Shown: positions 1-14,883 of the stretch, in pieces | How the letters are laid out: every line of letters begins with the position of its first letter | Position numbering within the stretch: the first letter of the stretch is position 1 | Assembly (NCBI RefSeq): GCF_017991995.1 | Contig: NZ_JAGOPN010000002.1 | Coordinates: forward strand, 248,001 to 312,000 | Direction of reading: 5' to 3' | DNA from: Pseudacidovorax sp. | Lineage (GTDB): Bacteria; Pseudomonadota; Gammaproteobacteria; Burkholderiales; Burkholderiaceae_C | DNA length: 64,000 bases | Position numbers and translations under genes: made by a program | Notes under the pieces: model-generated | The model's database searches: none | Told to the model about the DNA's origin: nothing | The model's input: only the letters and a program-made list of their open reading frames with translations

Positions 1-1500
1 CTGCCGGCGCTGTTCGCCGACTATGTGGACGCCAAGGCCCAGCAGAACGCGCTGGACTTCGACGACCTGCTGCTCGCCTGGGCCACGATGATGGAAGAGC
101 CGGGCCTTGCCGCACAGGTGAGCGCCCGCTTCGATCATGTGCTGGTGGACGAATACCAGGACACCAACCGGCTGCAGGACGAGATCCTGCGCCGCCTCAA
201 GCCTGATGGCCGCGGCGTCACCGCGGTGGGCGACGACGCCCAGGCCATCTACGGCTTCCGCGGCGCGACGGTGCGCAACATCCTGGACTTTCCGGCCGCC
301 TTCGATCCGCCGGCGCGCGTGCTCATGCTGGAGCGCAACTACCGCAGCACGCCGCCCATCCTCGACGCCGCCAATGCCGTCATGGACCATGCGCAGGAGC
401 GCCATGCCAAGCGCCTCTGGACCGACCGCCCCAGTGCCGGCCGGCCGCAGCTGGTGCTGGTGCCCGACGAGGCCCACCAGGCCACCTGGGTGGCCGACCG
501 CGTGCTGGCCCACCGCGAAGGCGGCCTGGCGCTCAAGCGGCAGGCGGTGCTGTTCCGCACGGCCAGCCACAGCGCCGCGCTGGAGCTGGAACTGGTGCGC
601 CGCAACATCCCCTTCGTGAAGTTCGGCGGCCTCAAATTCCTGGAAGCGGCCCACGTCAAGGACCTGCTCGCGCTGATGCGCTTCGTGCACAACCCGCGCA
701 GCCGGCTGGCGGGCTTCCGCACGGTGCAGCTCATTCCCGGCATCGGTCCCGCGACCGCAGGCCGGCTGATGGACGCGATGCAGGCTGCCGCCGACCCGGC
801 CGCCGCGCTGGCCGCCTTCGTGCCGCCACCCATGGTGCGCGAGGCCTGGCAGGACTTCGCCCGCGCCTGGCAGGCGCTCAAGGCCGGCGGCGATGGCTGG
901 CCACAGGAGCTGGCCATCGCCATCGACTGGTACGCGCCGCACCTGGAGCGCCTGTACGAGGCCGCGCCGCTGCGACTGGGCGATCTGCAGCAACTGGCCG
1001 AACTGGCCCGCGGCTACGCGTCGCGCGAGCGCTTCCTGACCGAGCTGACCCTCGACCCGCCCGACGCCACCAGCGACCGGCCCGGCCCGCCGCTGCTCGA
1101 CGAGGACTACCTCATCCTCTCGACCATCCATTCCGCCAAGGGCCAGGAATGGAACTCGGTGCACGTGCTCAACGTGGTCGACGGCTGCATGCCGGCCGAC
1201 GTGGCGCAGGGCGCGCACGAGCTGGAGGAGGAGCGGCGCCTGCTCTACGTCGCCATGACGCGCGCCCGGGAACACCTGCACCTGCTGGTGCCGCAGCGCT
1301 TCCATGTCACGCAGCAGTCGCGCTTCGGCGACCGGCATCTGTATGCAGGCCGCACTCGCTTCATCCCCGATGCGGACCTGCACCATTTCGACCGCGTGAC
1401 CTGGCCGCCACCGCCGCCCGTCGTGCCCCATGCCCCTGTCCCGCCCGAGGTCTTGGACCTGCGCCAGCGCCTGCGCGCCGCCTGGCGTCCGGGCTCTTGA
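1..1500 (+). CDS. UvrD/Rep-family ATP-dependent DNA helicase, 5' end outside window
   Basis: Superfamily 1 helicase that translocates 3'-5' on single-stranded DNA using ATP. The frame is open from base 1, so the Walker A region lies upstream and is missing here. Visible motifs, counted within the fragment: VDEYQDTN (motif II, about residues 49-56), GDDAQAIYGFRG (III, about 76), LERNYRST (IV), STIHSAKGQEWN (V, about 374) and LLYVAMTRARE (VI, about 414). These match the UvrD/Rep/PcrA pattern. The C-terminus is short and Pro-rich. It ends about 250 bp before hpf with no obvious terminator. Family assignment is firm; whether it is UvrD itself or a paralogue cannot be told from this part. Confidence 0.93.
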   Translation: MPALFADYVDAKAQQNALDFDDLLLAWATMMEEPGLAAQVSARFDHVLVDEYQDTNRLQDEILRRLKPDGRGVTAVGDDAQAIYGFRGATVRNILDFPAAFDPPARVLMLERNYRSTPPILDAANAVMDHAQERHAKRLWTDRPSAGRPQLVLVPDEAHQATWVADRVLAHREGGLALKRQAVLFRTASHSAALELELVRRNIPFVKFGGLKFLEAAHVKDLLALMRFVHNPRSRLAGFRTVQLIPGIGPATAGRLMDAMQAAADPAAALAAFVPPPMVREAWQDFARAWQALKAGGDGWPQELAIAIDWYAPHLERLYEAAPLRLGDLQQLAELARGYASRERFLTELTLDPPDATSDRPGPPLLDEDYLILSTIHSAKGQEWNSVHVLNVVDGCMPADVAQGAHELEEERRLLYVAMTRAREHLHLLVPQRFHVTQQSRFGDRHLYAGRTRFIPDADLHHFDRVTWPPPPPVVPHAPVPPEVLDLRQRLRAAWRPGS

Positions 1501-1753
1501 ATGCGGGCCCCCGCGCTATCGAAGATGCAGCGGCGCGAACATCTCCTGATGGCGCTCAAACATTCCTCCATTGCAATTCGATGACGCCGCGCGCATAGTG
1601 AATTCAACGCGCCGACGCGCCTTCATCCCACATCGTCAGACCGCCCCGCCGACATCCCGCATTGCCTCGCGCACCCGCTTGAGTTCCGCCGGCCGGCGCC
1701 TTCCTTTCGAAGAACCGGCCATTTCCCCAACCGTCAATTCCAGGAGGTCATTC

Positions 1754-2083
1754 ATGAATTTGACGATCAGCGGCCATCACCTCGACGTCACGCCTTCGCT
1801 GCGCAGCTACGTCACCACCAAGCTCGACCGCATCACGCGGCACTTCGACCGCGTGGTGGACGTCAAGGTGATCCTTACCGTGGAGAAGCAGAAGGAAAAG
1901 GAACGCCGGCAACGCGCCGAATGCAGCATCCACGTGAAGGGCAACGACATGTTCGCCGAGTCCAGCCATGCCGACCTGTATGCGGCGGTGGACGAACTCA
2001 TGGACAAGCTCGACCGCCAGGTCGTCCGCCACAAGGACCGTCTCCAGGATCATGGACATCCCTCGCCCAAGCGCCTGATGTGA
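1754..2083 (+). CDS. hpf: Ribosome hibernation-promoting factor, short form
   Basis: A 109-residue HPF/YfiA protein that binds the 30S decoding region in stationary phase and helps form inactive ribosomes. It starts [20 protein letters not shown], the typical family N-terminus, and continues through the single HPF domain with a basic central stretch ([12 protein letters not shown]) that suits rRNA contact. The length fits the short form, without the C-terminal dimerisation domain of long HPF. The start is chosen for the ribosome binding site AGGAGGT at 1742-1748; a longer upstream extension of the frame does not look like protein. It lies upstream of ptsN and hprK, a common order in beta- and gammaproteobacteria. 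Confidence 0.95.
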   Translation: MNLTISGHHLDVTPSLRSYVTTKLDRITRHFDRVVDVKVILTVEKQKEKERRQRAECSIHVKGNDMFAESSHADLYAAVDELMDKLDRQVVRHKDRLQDHGHPSPKRLM

Positions 2084-2144
2084 AGTCCCGCAGGCGACAC
2101 CGCCTGCCATGCCGCCGAGCCCCTGCTCGGGGCAAATCCTCTTG

Positions 2145-2168
2145 AAAAGCCGCCTCCGGGCGGCTTTT
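2145..2168 (+). terminator. Rho-independent terminator after hpf
   Basis: Perfect 10-bp inverted repeat AAAAGCCGCC / GGCGGCTTTT around a TCCG loop. A-tract and T-tract flank the stem, so it could work in both directions. It separates hpf from ptsN. Confidence 0.85.
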
Positions 2169-2175
2169 CCATGTC

Positions 2176-2204
2176 TGGTACAAGGGTTAGCCCGGGTGCA
2201 TAAT
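2176..2204 (+). promoter_or_regulatory. Possible sigma70 promoter for ptsN
   Basis: A CATAAT -10-like hexamer at 2199-2204 lies 17 bp after TGGTAC at 2176-2181, a weak -35. The site sits directly after the hpf terminator and about 24 bp before the ptsN start, which is why it is proposed. It rests on this pattern only. Confidence 0.35.
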
Positions 2205-2227
2205 CGCGCCCCGATTCGCCCCCCACC

Positions 2228-2695
2228 ATGAACCGACTCGCATCCATCCTGCCGTCCGCTCAAGTGCTCGTGAGCGTGGACGCCACCAGCAAGAAGCGTG
2301 CTTTCGAGGAAGCGGGCCTGCTGTTCGAGAACCTGCACGGCCTCGGCCGCGCGCTCATCACCGACAGCCTGTTCGCCCGCGAGCGTCTCGGTTCGACCGG
2401 TCTGGGCCATGGCGTGGCCATCCCGCACGGTCGCATCAAGGGCCTGAAATCGCCGATGGCGGCGGTCTTCCAGCTGGCCCATCCCATCGGTTTCGACGCG
2501 CCCGACGAGCAGCCCGTGGCGCTGCTCATCTTCCTGCTGGTGCCGGAGACGGCCACGCAGAAGCATCTGGAGATCCTCTCCGAGATCGCCGAGATGCTGA
2601 GCGATGCGCCCCTGCGCGAGAAGATCAAGAGCAGCGTCGACGCCAGCGAGCTGCATGCCCTGATCGCGGGCTGGCGCTCGGCCCAGGTGGTCTGA
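2228..2695 (+). CDS. ptsN: Nitrogen-regulatory PTS EIIA protein
   Basis: EIIA-Ntr, the phosphoryl acceptor at the end of the nitrogen PTS. In proteobacteria it regulates potassium transport, nitrogen and stress responses rather than sugar import. The 155-residue protein is one EIIA-fructose/mannitol-type domain. The phosphorylated histidine is His67 in [11 protein letters not shown]. The start is the first ATG after the upstream terminator. It is followed by hprK on the same strand, the usual partner in betaproteobacteria, where HprK acts on HPr or NPr rather than in a sugar PTS. No EII permease is visible in the window. Confidence 0.94.
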   Translation: MNRLASILPSAQVLVSVDATSKKRAFEEAGLLFENLHGLGRALITDSLFARERLGSTGLGHGVAIPHGRIKGLKSPMAAVFQLAHPIGFDAPDEQPVALLIFLLVPETATQKHLEILSEIAEMLSDAPLREKIKSSVDASELHALIAGWRSAQVV

Positions 2696-2789
2696 GGGGC
2701 GCACGCCCCGGGGCTCGCGCCCTTTCCTGCTTTCTCATGACGTCGCGCGGGTGCCCCGACGGGGGCTCGCCTCTGTGGACAATGGCCGC

Positions 2790-3743
2790 ATGAAGCCCAC
2801 CGTCATCAGTGCCGATGCGATGTTCGAGGATTTCCGCGGCTCCCTGCGCTGGGAGTGGCTGGCGGGCCTCGGCGCCTCGGAGCGGCAGTTCGACCCCGAG
2901 GTCATCAGCAATGCCCGCTCGGCCGCCGACCTGGTCGGCTATCTGAACTACATCCATCCCTACCGCGTGCAGATCATGGGCGCTCGCGAGGTCGCGTACC
3001 TCACGCGCGGATCGCCCGAGGACTGCGCCCGGCGCGTGGCCCGCATCGTCACGCTGGAGCCGCCCATGCTGGTGCTGGCCGATGGCCAGGCCGCGCCGGA
3101 CGAACTGCTGTCCATCTGCGAGCGGGCGCAACTGCCGCTCTTCGCCACCCGCGAATCCTCGGCCTTCGTCATCGACGTGCTGCGGGCCTACCTGTCCAAG
3201 CACTTCGCCGAGCGCACCTCGATGCACGGCGTGTTCATGGACATCCTGGGCATGGGCGTGATGATCACCGGCGAATCGGGCCTGGGCAAAAGCGAACTGG
3301 GTCTGGAGCTGATCTCGCGCGGCAATGGCCTGGTGGCCGACGACGCGGTCGACCTGTTCCGCATCAACCAGGCCACCATCGAGGGCCGCTGTCCCGACCT
3401 GCTGCAGAACCTGCTGGAGGTGCGCGGCATCGGCCTGCTGGACATCAAGGCCATCTTCGGCGAGACGGCGGTGCGCCGGAAGATGCGGCTCAAGCTCATC
3501 GTGCACCTCGTGCGCCGCGACTCCTTCGAGCGCGACTACGAGCGCATGCCCGCCGAGCCGCTCACGCAGGACGTGCTGGGCGTGCCGATCCGCAAGGTGG
3601 TCATCCAGGTGGTGGCCGGCCGCAACATCGCCGTGCTGGTCGAAGCCGCCGTGCGCAACTCCATCCTGCAACTGCGCGGTATCGACACCTATGCCGATTT
3701 CGTCGCCCGCCACCACAAGGCGATGGAAAACGGCGGCGCGTGA
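2790..3743 (+). CDS. hprK: HPr kinase/phosphorylase
   Basis: Bifunctional serine kinase and phosphorylase acting on HPr-type proteins. From this ATG ([15 protein letters not shown]) the protein has 317 residues. It has an N-terminal HprK domain, the P-loop GESGLGKS at about 161-168, the catalytic HG region at about 146 and the signature [15 protein letters not shown]. An in-frame start 39 bp upstream exists, but it reads low-complexity sequence; this start matches the family N-terminus. It lies downstream of ptsN, with a small GGGGCG-CA-CGCCCC palindrome at 2696-2709 between them. A strong terminator follows. Confidence 0.95.
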   Translation: MKPTVISADAMFEDFRGSLRWEWLAGLGASERQFDPEVISNARSAADLVGYLNYIHPYRVQIMGAREVAYLTRGSPEDCARRVARIVTLEPPMLVLADGQAAPDELLSICERAQLPLFATRESSAFVIDVLRAYLSKHFAERTSMHGVFMDILGMGVMITGESGLGKSELGLELISRGNGLVADDAVDLFRINQATIEGRCPDLLQNLLEVRGIGLLDIKAIFGETAVRRKMRLKLIVHLVRRDSFERDYERMPAEPLTQDVLGVPIRKVVIQVVAGRNIAVLVEAAVRNSILQLRGIDTYADFVARHHKAMENGGA

Positions 3744-3757
3744 GCCGCAGTCCTCCG

Positions 3758-3791
3758 AATGAACAAAGCCCCGGAAGGGGCTTCGTTCATT
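3758..3791 (+). terminator. Terminator after hprK
   Basis: Long inverted repeat: AATGAAC, one unpaired base, AAGCCCC, a GGAA loop, GGGGCTT, one unpaired base, GTTCATT. It begins 15 bp after the hprK stop. A near-perfect 14-bp stem with a GGAA tetraloop supports the call; the run of T after the stem is short. Confidence 0.75.
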
Positions 3792-4061
3792 GATGAGCCG
3801 TTGTTCAGCGGCAGGCGGGCCGTCTTTAGACGGCATCGGCTGGCTCCTGCTTCCCCTGATCAAAAGGCCGCGGAGCAGGCCATGTCAGGGCACCCGAGGA
3901 ACTGGCTTTGCCAGGCCTCTGGGTGCGCCCCCCTCCAAGCCGAAGGCGCCAGAGAGGGGCTGAGGGCCGCGGCTCCAAGACTGCCAGTGCAGGCTTGGAC
4001 GTGCCCGAAGAGCAGCCGCCTCTGGCGGCCGCCCGGAGCCGCGAAGCGGCATGGGGGGTGT
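3792..4061. other. Gene-free, hairpin-rich stretch between hprK and fur
   Basis: No credible gene. It holds several inverted repeats: GCCGTC-TTTA-GACGGC near 3829-3844, and a longer imperfect hairpin around 3886-3935 built on ACTGGC-TTT-GCCAG with GCACCC / GGGTGC flanks. These may terminate fur, which reads towards it, or be remnants of an intergenic repeat. I see no tRNA or riboswitch. Confidence 0.5.
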
Positions 4062-4478
4062 TTATCGGTTTCTACAGTCGTTGCACACGCCGTAGAGCGA
4101 CATGGCATGGTCCTGCAACTCCCAGCCCTTGTCCTTGGCGATCATCTGCTGGCGGCGCTCGATCTCGGCGTCGTAGAACTCCTCGACCTTGCCGCAGACG
4201 GTGCACACGAGGTGGTCGTGGTGCGTGCCCTCATTGAGTTCGTAGACGGCCTTGCCGCTCTCGAAGTGGCTGCGCTCCAGGATGCCGGCCTGCTCGAACT
4301 GGGTCAGCACGCGGTACACGGTGGCCAGGCCGATGTCGGAGCGCTCGTTCAGCAGCACGCGGAACACGTCTTCGGCCGTCATGTGGCGCTGGCCGCCGGT
4401 CTGGAAGATCTCCAGGATCTTCAGGCGGGGAAGGGTGGCTTTGAGGCCGGTGCTCTTGAGTTCTTCGATGTTGCCCAT
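4062..4478 (-). CDS. fur: Ferric uptake regulator
   Basis: Iron-responsive transcription repressor of the Fur family, 138 residues from [20 protein letters not shown]. The N-terminal winged helix includes the recognition region [19 protein letters not shown]. The metal sites are visible: [10 protein letters not shown] at about 86-95 (sensory histidines plus the first CxxC) and CNDC at about 132-135. These mark true Fur rather than Zur or PerR. Two earlier in-frame ATGs exist up to base 4511; this one is chosen because it gives the usual Fur N-terminus. It is divergent from bamE, so the 116-bp gap should carry both promoters. Confidence 0.95.
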   Translation of the reverse strand: MGNIEELKSTGLKATLPRLKILEIFQTGGQRHMTAEDVFRVLLNERSDIGLATVYRVLTQFEQAGILERSHFESGKAVYELNEGTHHDHLVCTVCGKVEEFYDAEIERRQQMIAKDKGWELQDHAMSLYGVCNDCRNR

Positions 4479-4558
4479 GGTGGATTCCGGCATTGGCGAG
4501 GCGGGTGGCATGCCCGCGCTGCCTGTGGGTCGGAGCCGCCCTGGCAGAGGCCGGCCGC

Positions 4559-4564
4559 TACAAT
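4559..4564 (+). promoter_or_regulatory. Possible -10 element for bamE
   Basis: TACAAT lies 30 bp before the bamE start codon, in the fur-bamE divergent gap. No good -35 is seen at the right distance, so this is a tentative call. Confidence 0.3.
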
Positions 4565-4594
4565 GCCCGGATCATATCGCCACGCTTTTTCCCC

Positions 4595-5149
4595 ATGCCT
4601 GGACAACTTCTCCGCCCGAGCGGCTTTCGTCTGGCGGCCGTCCTGCTGGTCGGCGTCGGCATCGCCGGCTGCAGCAGCACCGGTGATCGTGTGCGCGGCG
4701 CCCTCAACGCGATCACGCCGTACAAGGTCGAGGTGGTGCAGGGCAACTTCGTCTCCAAGGAGCAGGTGGACGCCCTCAAGACCGGCATGTCGCGCCAGCA
4801 GGTGCGCGAGATCCTGGGCACGCCGCTGCTCACCGACGTCTTCCATGCCAACCGCTGGGACTACGTTTTCACCATCCGCCGCCAGGGCGTCGAGCCGCAG
4901 CAACGCCGCCTGACGGTGTTCTTCGAGGGCGACACGCTGGCCCGCTTCGAGGGCGACACCATGCCTTCCGAAGAGGAATTCGTCGCCACGCTGGACACCC
5001 GCAAGCGCAGCGGCAAGGTGCCCGAGCTGCAGGCCTCGGAAGACGAGCTCAAGAAATTCAAACCGGCCGTGTCCGCGTCGCCCACGCAGGACCTGCCGCG
5101 CAGCACCCAGCCGCTGCCGCCGAGCTACCCGCCGCTCGAAACCCGCTGA
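4595..5149 (+). CDS. bamE: Outer membrane assembly lipoprotein BamE (SmpA/OmlA)
   Basis: Small lipoprotein of the BAM complex that inserts beta-barrel proteins into the outer membrane. The start [10 protein letters not shown] is followed by a hydrophobic signal segment and a lipobox ending IAGC, so Cys26 should be lipidated. The SmpA/OmlA domain follows, with the typical [16 protein letters not shown] stretch and DTLARFEGD. The C-terminal tail is Pro/Ser-rich and longer than in E. coli, giving 184 residues. It sits between fur and dapB; fur-bamE divergence is conserved in many betaproteobacteria. Confidence 0.94.
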   Translation: MPGQLLRPSGFRLAAVLLVGVGIAGCSSTGDRVRGALNAITPYKVEVVQGNFVSKEQVDALKTGMSRQQVREILGTPLLTDVFHANRWDYVFTIRRQGVEPQQRRLTVFFEGDTLARFEGDTMPSEEEFVATLDTRKRSGKVPELQASEDELKKFKPAVSASPTQDLPRSTQPLPPSYPPLETR

Positions 5150-5160
5150 ACCTTCTCCCC

Positions 5161-5215
5161 AGGCCGCCGGTCGCCGCCGTCGCAACGCGGCCGGCCCGGC
5201 GGCCTTTGTTGTTCT
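5161..5215 (+). terminator. Terminator after bamE
   Basis: Inverted repeat AGGCCGCCGG (5161-5170) / CCGGCGGCCT (5196-5205), followed by the T-rich run TTGTTGTTCTT. The 25-nt loop is long, but the position 11 bp after the bamE stop fits. Confidence 0.7.
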
Positions 5216-5243
5216 TGCCCTCCCGCACCGAAAGCGAACGCGC

Positions 5244-6083
5244 ATGACCGCCGCTCCCGTCGCCTCCTCTCCGTCTTCCGCCTCGCACCGCATCGCCGTC
5301 GCGGGCGCCTCCGGCCGCATGGGCCACATGCTGATCGAGGCGGTGCGCGCCGCGGACGACTGCCAGCTGGCCGGCGCCCTCGACCGCGAAGGCAGCCCCA
5401 CGCTGGGCGGCGATGCGGGCGCTTTCCTGGGCTTTGCCTCCGGCGTGGCCGTGACGGCCGACCTGCGGACTGGCCTCGCCGGTGCGCAGGTGCTGATCGA
5501 CTTCACCCGCCCCGAAGGCACGATGGCCCATCTGGCCGTCTGCCGCGAGCTGGGTGTGCAGGCCGTGATCGGCACCACCGGCTTCAGCGATGCGCAGAAG
5601 GCCGAGATCGCCGAGATCGCCAAGGACATCGCCATCGTCATGGCGCCCAACATGAGCGTCGGCGTCAACGTCACCTTCAAGCTGCTGGAGATGGCGGCCA
5701 AGGCGCTTTCCACCGGCTACGACATCGAGGTCATCGAGGCCCACCACCGCCACAAGGTGGACGCCCCCTCGGGCACCGCGCTCAAGATGGGCGAGGTGAT
5801 CGCCGACGCGCTGGGCCGCGACCTGAAGGACTGCGCCGTCTACGCCCGAGAAGGCGTCACGGGCGAGCGCGACCCCTCCACCATCGGCTTCGCCACCATC
5901 CGCGGCGGTGACATCGTGGGTGACCACACCGTGCTGTTCGCCGGCACGGGCGAGCGCATCGAGATCTCGCACAAGTCCAGCAGCCGCGCCGGCTATGCCC
6001 AGGGCAGCCTGCGCGCGGTGCGCTTCCTGGCCGGCCAGAAGGCCGGCCTGTTCGACATGTTCGACGTGCTCGGCCTGCGCTGA
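5244..6083 (+). CDS. dapB: 4-hydroxy-tetrahydrodipicolinate reductase
   Basis: NAD(P)H-dependent reductase of the diaminopimelate/lysine pathway in the cytoplasm. The 279-residue protein has the nucleotide-binding loop GASGRMG at about 21-27 and the catalytic signature [20 protein letters not shown] at about 165-184. The C-terminus carries the family's dimer/tetramer segment with [21 protein letters not shown]. It is slightly longer than usual (about 270) because of an Ala/Ser-rich N-terminus of about 14 residues. The real start could lie within that region, but no other good start is seen. Confidence 0.96.
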   Translation: MTAAPVASSPSSASHRIAVAGASGRMGHMLIEAVRAADDCQLAGALDREGSPTLGGDAGAFLGFASGVAVTADLRTGLAGAQVLIDFTRPEGTMAHLAVCRELGVQAVIGTTGFSDAQKAEIAEIAKDIAIVMAPNMSVGVNVTFKLLEMAAKALSTGYDIEVIEAHHRHKVDAPSGTALKMGEVIADALGRDLKDCAVYAREGVTGERDPSTIGFATIRGGDIVGDHTVLFAGTGERIEISHKSSSRAGYAQGSLRAVRFLAGQKAGLFDMFDVLGLR

Positions 6084-6121
6084 GCGCGCCATCCCCTCCA
6101 ACGCGACCGCGCGAGCAGACG

Positions 6122-6823
6122 ATGGGTGCCCTTTCGCTGCTGGACCAGGCCGACGCCGTCGGCCGCGGCGTCGCCTTGTTGCTGCTGCTGATGTCGGTGG
6201 CCAGCTGGGTCACGCTGCTGTGGAAGGCCTGGGTGCTGCGTGGCGGTGCCGGCCGGCTGGCCCGCGCAGTGGCGCTCTTCTGGCAGGCGCCGGACGTGGG
6301 CGAGGGCGTGGCCCGACTGGCCGGGCTCGACCCGCGCCGCCAGGTGCTGCCGCTGGCGCAGGCCGTGCAGTCGCTGCCTGCGCGCACGGCGCCCGACACG
6401 TTGCAGGCCCTGGGCCAGCCGCAGGCCCCGCTCACCCGGGCGCTGCGCGATGCGCTGCAGGCCGTGCTGCGCCAGCTGCAGGCGGGGCAGATCCTGCTGG
6501 CCACCATCGGCGCCACCGCCCCCTTCGTCGGCCTGCTCGGCACGGTGTGGGGCATCCATGGCGCGCTGGTCAGCATCGCCGGCCAGGCGGGCGGCTTCAC
6601 CATCGACAAGGTGGCCGGTCCGGTGGGCGAGGCATTGATCATGACGGCCTTCGGTCTGGCCGTGGCCTTGCCGGCCGTGGCGGCCTACAACGTTTTCGGC
6701 CGCATCATCGGCCACATGGAGGCCGAGCTCGAAGGCTTCGCGCATGACCTGCTGGCCGTGTTCGCGCCCGAGCCGGCGACGGCACCGCTGCCCCCTGCAC
6801 GGCCGATGCCGGTGACGGCCTGA
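6122..6823 (+). CDS. MotA/TolQ/ExbB proton-channel family protein
   Basis: Inner-membrane proton-channel subunit that, with an ExbD/TolR partner, uses the proton motive force to power an outer-membrane system. The 233 residues show a membrane segment near residues 17-37 and two more at about 125-150 and 175-195. The conserved core is ILLATIGATAPFVGLLGTVWGI, and the last membrane segment is EALIMTAFGLAVALPAVAAYN. An exbD-like gene follows after 67 bp on the same strand, so the two likely form a complex. No tonB or tolA is visible here, so ExbB and TolQ cannot be told apart. Confidence 0.88.
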   Translation: MGALSLLDQADAVGRGVALLLLLMSVASWVTLLWKAWVLRGGAGRLARAVALFWQAPDVGEGVARLAGLDPRRQVLPLAQAVQSLPARTAPDTLQALGQPQAPLTRALRDALQAVLRQLQAGQILLATIGATAPFVGLLGTVWGIHGALVSIAGQAGGFTIDKVAGPVGEALIMTAFGLAVALPAVAAYNVFGRIIGHMEAELEGFAHDLLAVFAPEPATAPLPPARPMPVTA

Positions 6824-6890
6824 TCGCCGCTCTGCCGCTTGCTACAGCTGGGCGAGCTCTCATCCCCACCACGCAGGACGACCCCGCACC

Positions 6891-7355
6891 ATGGCCTTCG
6901 GCCGCAGCACCGACCGCCTGAACCCGCGCACCGGCCCCGCTGCGCGGCCCATGGCCGACATCAACGTCACGCCACTGGTGGACGTGATGCTGGTGCTGCT
7001 GGTGATCTTCATCGTGACGGCGCCGCTGATGGCCAGCTCGATCCGCCTCGACCTGCCCGCTGCAGGGGCCGCCGCGCCGATGGAGCAGCCGCGCGCCATC
7101 ACCTTGGCGCTGGACGCGCAGGGCCGTCTGTTCGTGGACGACCAGCCTGTTGCCGATGCCAAGGCGCTGACGCAGCGGCTGCGCACCGCCGCCGCGGGCG
7201 TGCCGGACATCGAACTGCAACTGCGCGCCGACCGCAGCCGGCCCTATGGCGAGATCGTCACGCTGATGGACGCGGCGCGCGAGGCGGGCATCCAGCGCAT
7301 CGGCTTCGTGGCCGAGCCGGCGTCCATCGATCGCGCTGGCGCGTCGCCACGCTGA
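6891..7355 (+). CDS. ExbD/TolR-family biopolymer transport protein
   Basis: Partner of the upstream ExbB/TolQ-like channel. It has a short cytoplasmic N-terminus, one membrane segment (VDVMLVLLVIFIVTAPL, about residues 30-46) and a periplasmic domain. The conserved aspartate of the proton path is Asp31 in INVTPLVDVM. The 154-residue length is normal for ExbD. The periplasmic part has the usual ITLALDAQGRLFVDDQPV and IELQLRADRSRPYGEIVTLMDAAREAGI stretches. Whether it serves the TonB-dependent receptor some 20 kb away is unknown. Confidence 0.88.
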   Translation: MAFGRSTDRLNPRTGPAARPMADINVTPLVDVMLVLLVIFIVTAPLMASSIRLDLPAAGAAAPMEQPRAITLALDAQGRLFVDDQPVADAKALTQRLRTAAAGVPDIELQLRADRSRPYGEIVTLMDAAREAGIQRIGFVAEPASIDRAGASPR

Positions 7356-7460
7356 GCAACTGCGTCGGCCGGCGCATCGGCCAAAAGCAGGCTTGGCCGC
7401 CGGTCCGTGGCCGACCGCCTCTTGCCCGCAGCGGCGCCAAACGGTGACCGCGCGCCGCCC

Positions 7461-9929
<2,469 letters not shown>

Positions 9930-9988
9930 GGCGTTCTTGAAAGCTTTCGTGGATGGGAAGGGGCCCGGCGCCGAAGGTTCCCCAGCAT

Positions 9989-11463
9989 TTAATGGGCCAG
10001 GGCCTCCCGGTAGACCGTGAGATAGTGCTCAGCGGCGGTGCCCCAGTCGGCCGGCCGGCGCATGGCGGTGGCCCGCACGCGGCGCCAGTCGGCGGGTCGC
10101 TCGTACAGGGCGAAGGCCCGGCGCAGGGCGCGGGCGTAGTCCTCGCCCTCGAAGCGCTCGAAGACGAAACCGGTGGCCGTGCCCTCGGCCATGTTCTCCA
10201 GCGCGCAGTCCACCACCGTGTCGGCCAGGCCGCCCACGCGGTGCACCAGCGGCAGGGCGCCGTAGCGCAGGCCGTACATCTGCGTCAGGCCGCAGGGCTC
10301 GAAGCGCGAGGGCACCAGCACCACGTCGGCGCCGCCGAAGAGGCGGTGGGCCAGCGGCTCGTCGTAGCCGATGCGCGCAGCGATGCGCTTGGGCTGCGCG
10401 GCGGCGCGCTCGCGGAAGGCCTGCTCCATCCAGGCGTCGCCGCTGCCCAGCAAGGCCAGCTGGCCGCCGCGTTCGAGCAGCCCGTCGATGCCGCCCAGCA
10501 CCAGGTGCAGGCCCTTCTGCTCGGTCAGCCGGCTGATCACGATGAACAGCGGCGCGCGCTCGTCCACCGCCAGGCCCAGCTCGTGCTGCAGGGCCGCCTT
10601 GCAGCGGGCCTTGCCTGCCATGCGCCGGCCCTCGGGCATGGAAAAGCGCTGCGCCAGGTGGCTGTCGGTGGCGGGGTTCCACACCGTCTCGTCCACCGCA
10701 TTGAGGATGCCGTGCAGCGCACCGCTGCGCGCGCGCAGCAGGCCGTCGAGGCCGAATCCCTGCTCGGGCGTCTGGATCTCGCGGGCGTAGGTGGGGCTGA
10801 CGGTGGTGATGCGGTCGGCGTAGAACAGGCCCGCCTTCATGAAGGACACGTCGCCGTGGTATTCCAGTCCCTCGACCTGGAAGGCTTCGGGCGGCAGACC
10901 CAGCTCGGCGAAGGCCCAGCCGCCGAACTGGCCCTGGTAGGCCAGGTTGTGGATGGTGAAGACGCTGCGCACGTCCGCGCCCTGGCCGCGCTGGCGCGCG
11001 AAAGCCAGGTAGGCCGGCGCCAGGCCGGCGTGCCAGTCGTGCGCATGCAGCAGCTCGGGGCGCCACAGCGGGTCCAGCCCCTGGGCCAGCAGCGCGGCCG
11101 CCCAGCCCAGCATGGCGAAACGGCGGTGGTTGTCGCCGTAGGGCTGCTTGCCTGGTCCTTCGTAGGGGTTGCCGGGACGGTCGTACAGGGCGGGCGAATC
11201 GACCAGGTAGGTGGGCAGCAGCCGGCCGGCACCGCCGTCGATGTAGCCGAAGCGCAGCAGGGCCGGCTCGCCCCAGGGTGCGTGGAACGTCGCCACCGGC
11301 CGGGCATCGGCTACGCCGGCCGCGATGGCGGGAAAGGCGGGCAGCAGCACGCGGGCGTCGGCGCCCGCGGCCGCCAGGGCCAGGGGCAGGGCGCCGGCCA
11401 CGTCGGCCAGGCCGCCGGTCTTGAGCAGCGGGAACAGCTCCGCGCTCACTTGCAGGATGCGCA

Positions 11464-11464
<1 letters not shown>
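9989..11464 (-). CDS. glgA: Glycogen synthase (ADP-glucose type)
   Basis: GT5 transferase that extends alpha-1,4-glucan from ADP-glucose. Of 491 residues, the N-terminus [22 protein letters not shown] carries the ADP-glucose-binding KTGGL motif at residues 15-19. The C-terminal domain includes the [18 protein letters not shown] region of the active site. The start codon overlaps the glgC stop as TGATG, so the two are translationally coupled. A much longer open frame runs through upstream genes in this frame, but its N-terminal part is low-complexity shadow. Confidence 0.97.
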
Positions 11465-12783
<1,319 letters not shown>

Positions 12784-12840
12784 CCCGTGAGTCTCCTGTG
12801 GGGTCGGTGTCGGTCTTGTGGAAAGCAAAGTCAGCCGTCG

Positions 12841-14879
<2,039 letters not shown>

Positions 14880-14883
<4 letters not shown>

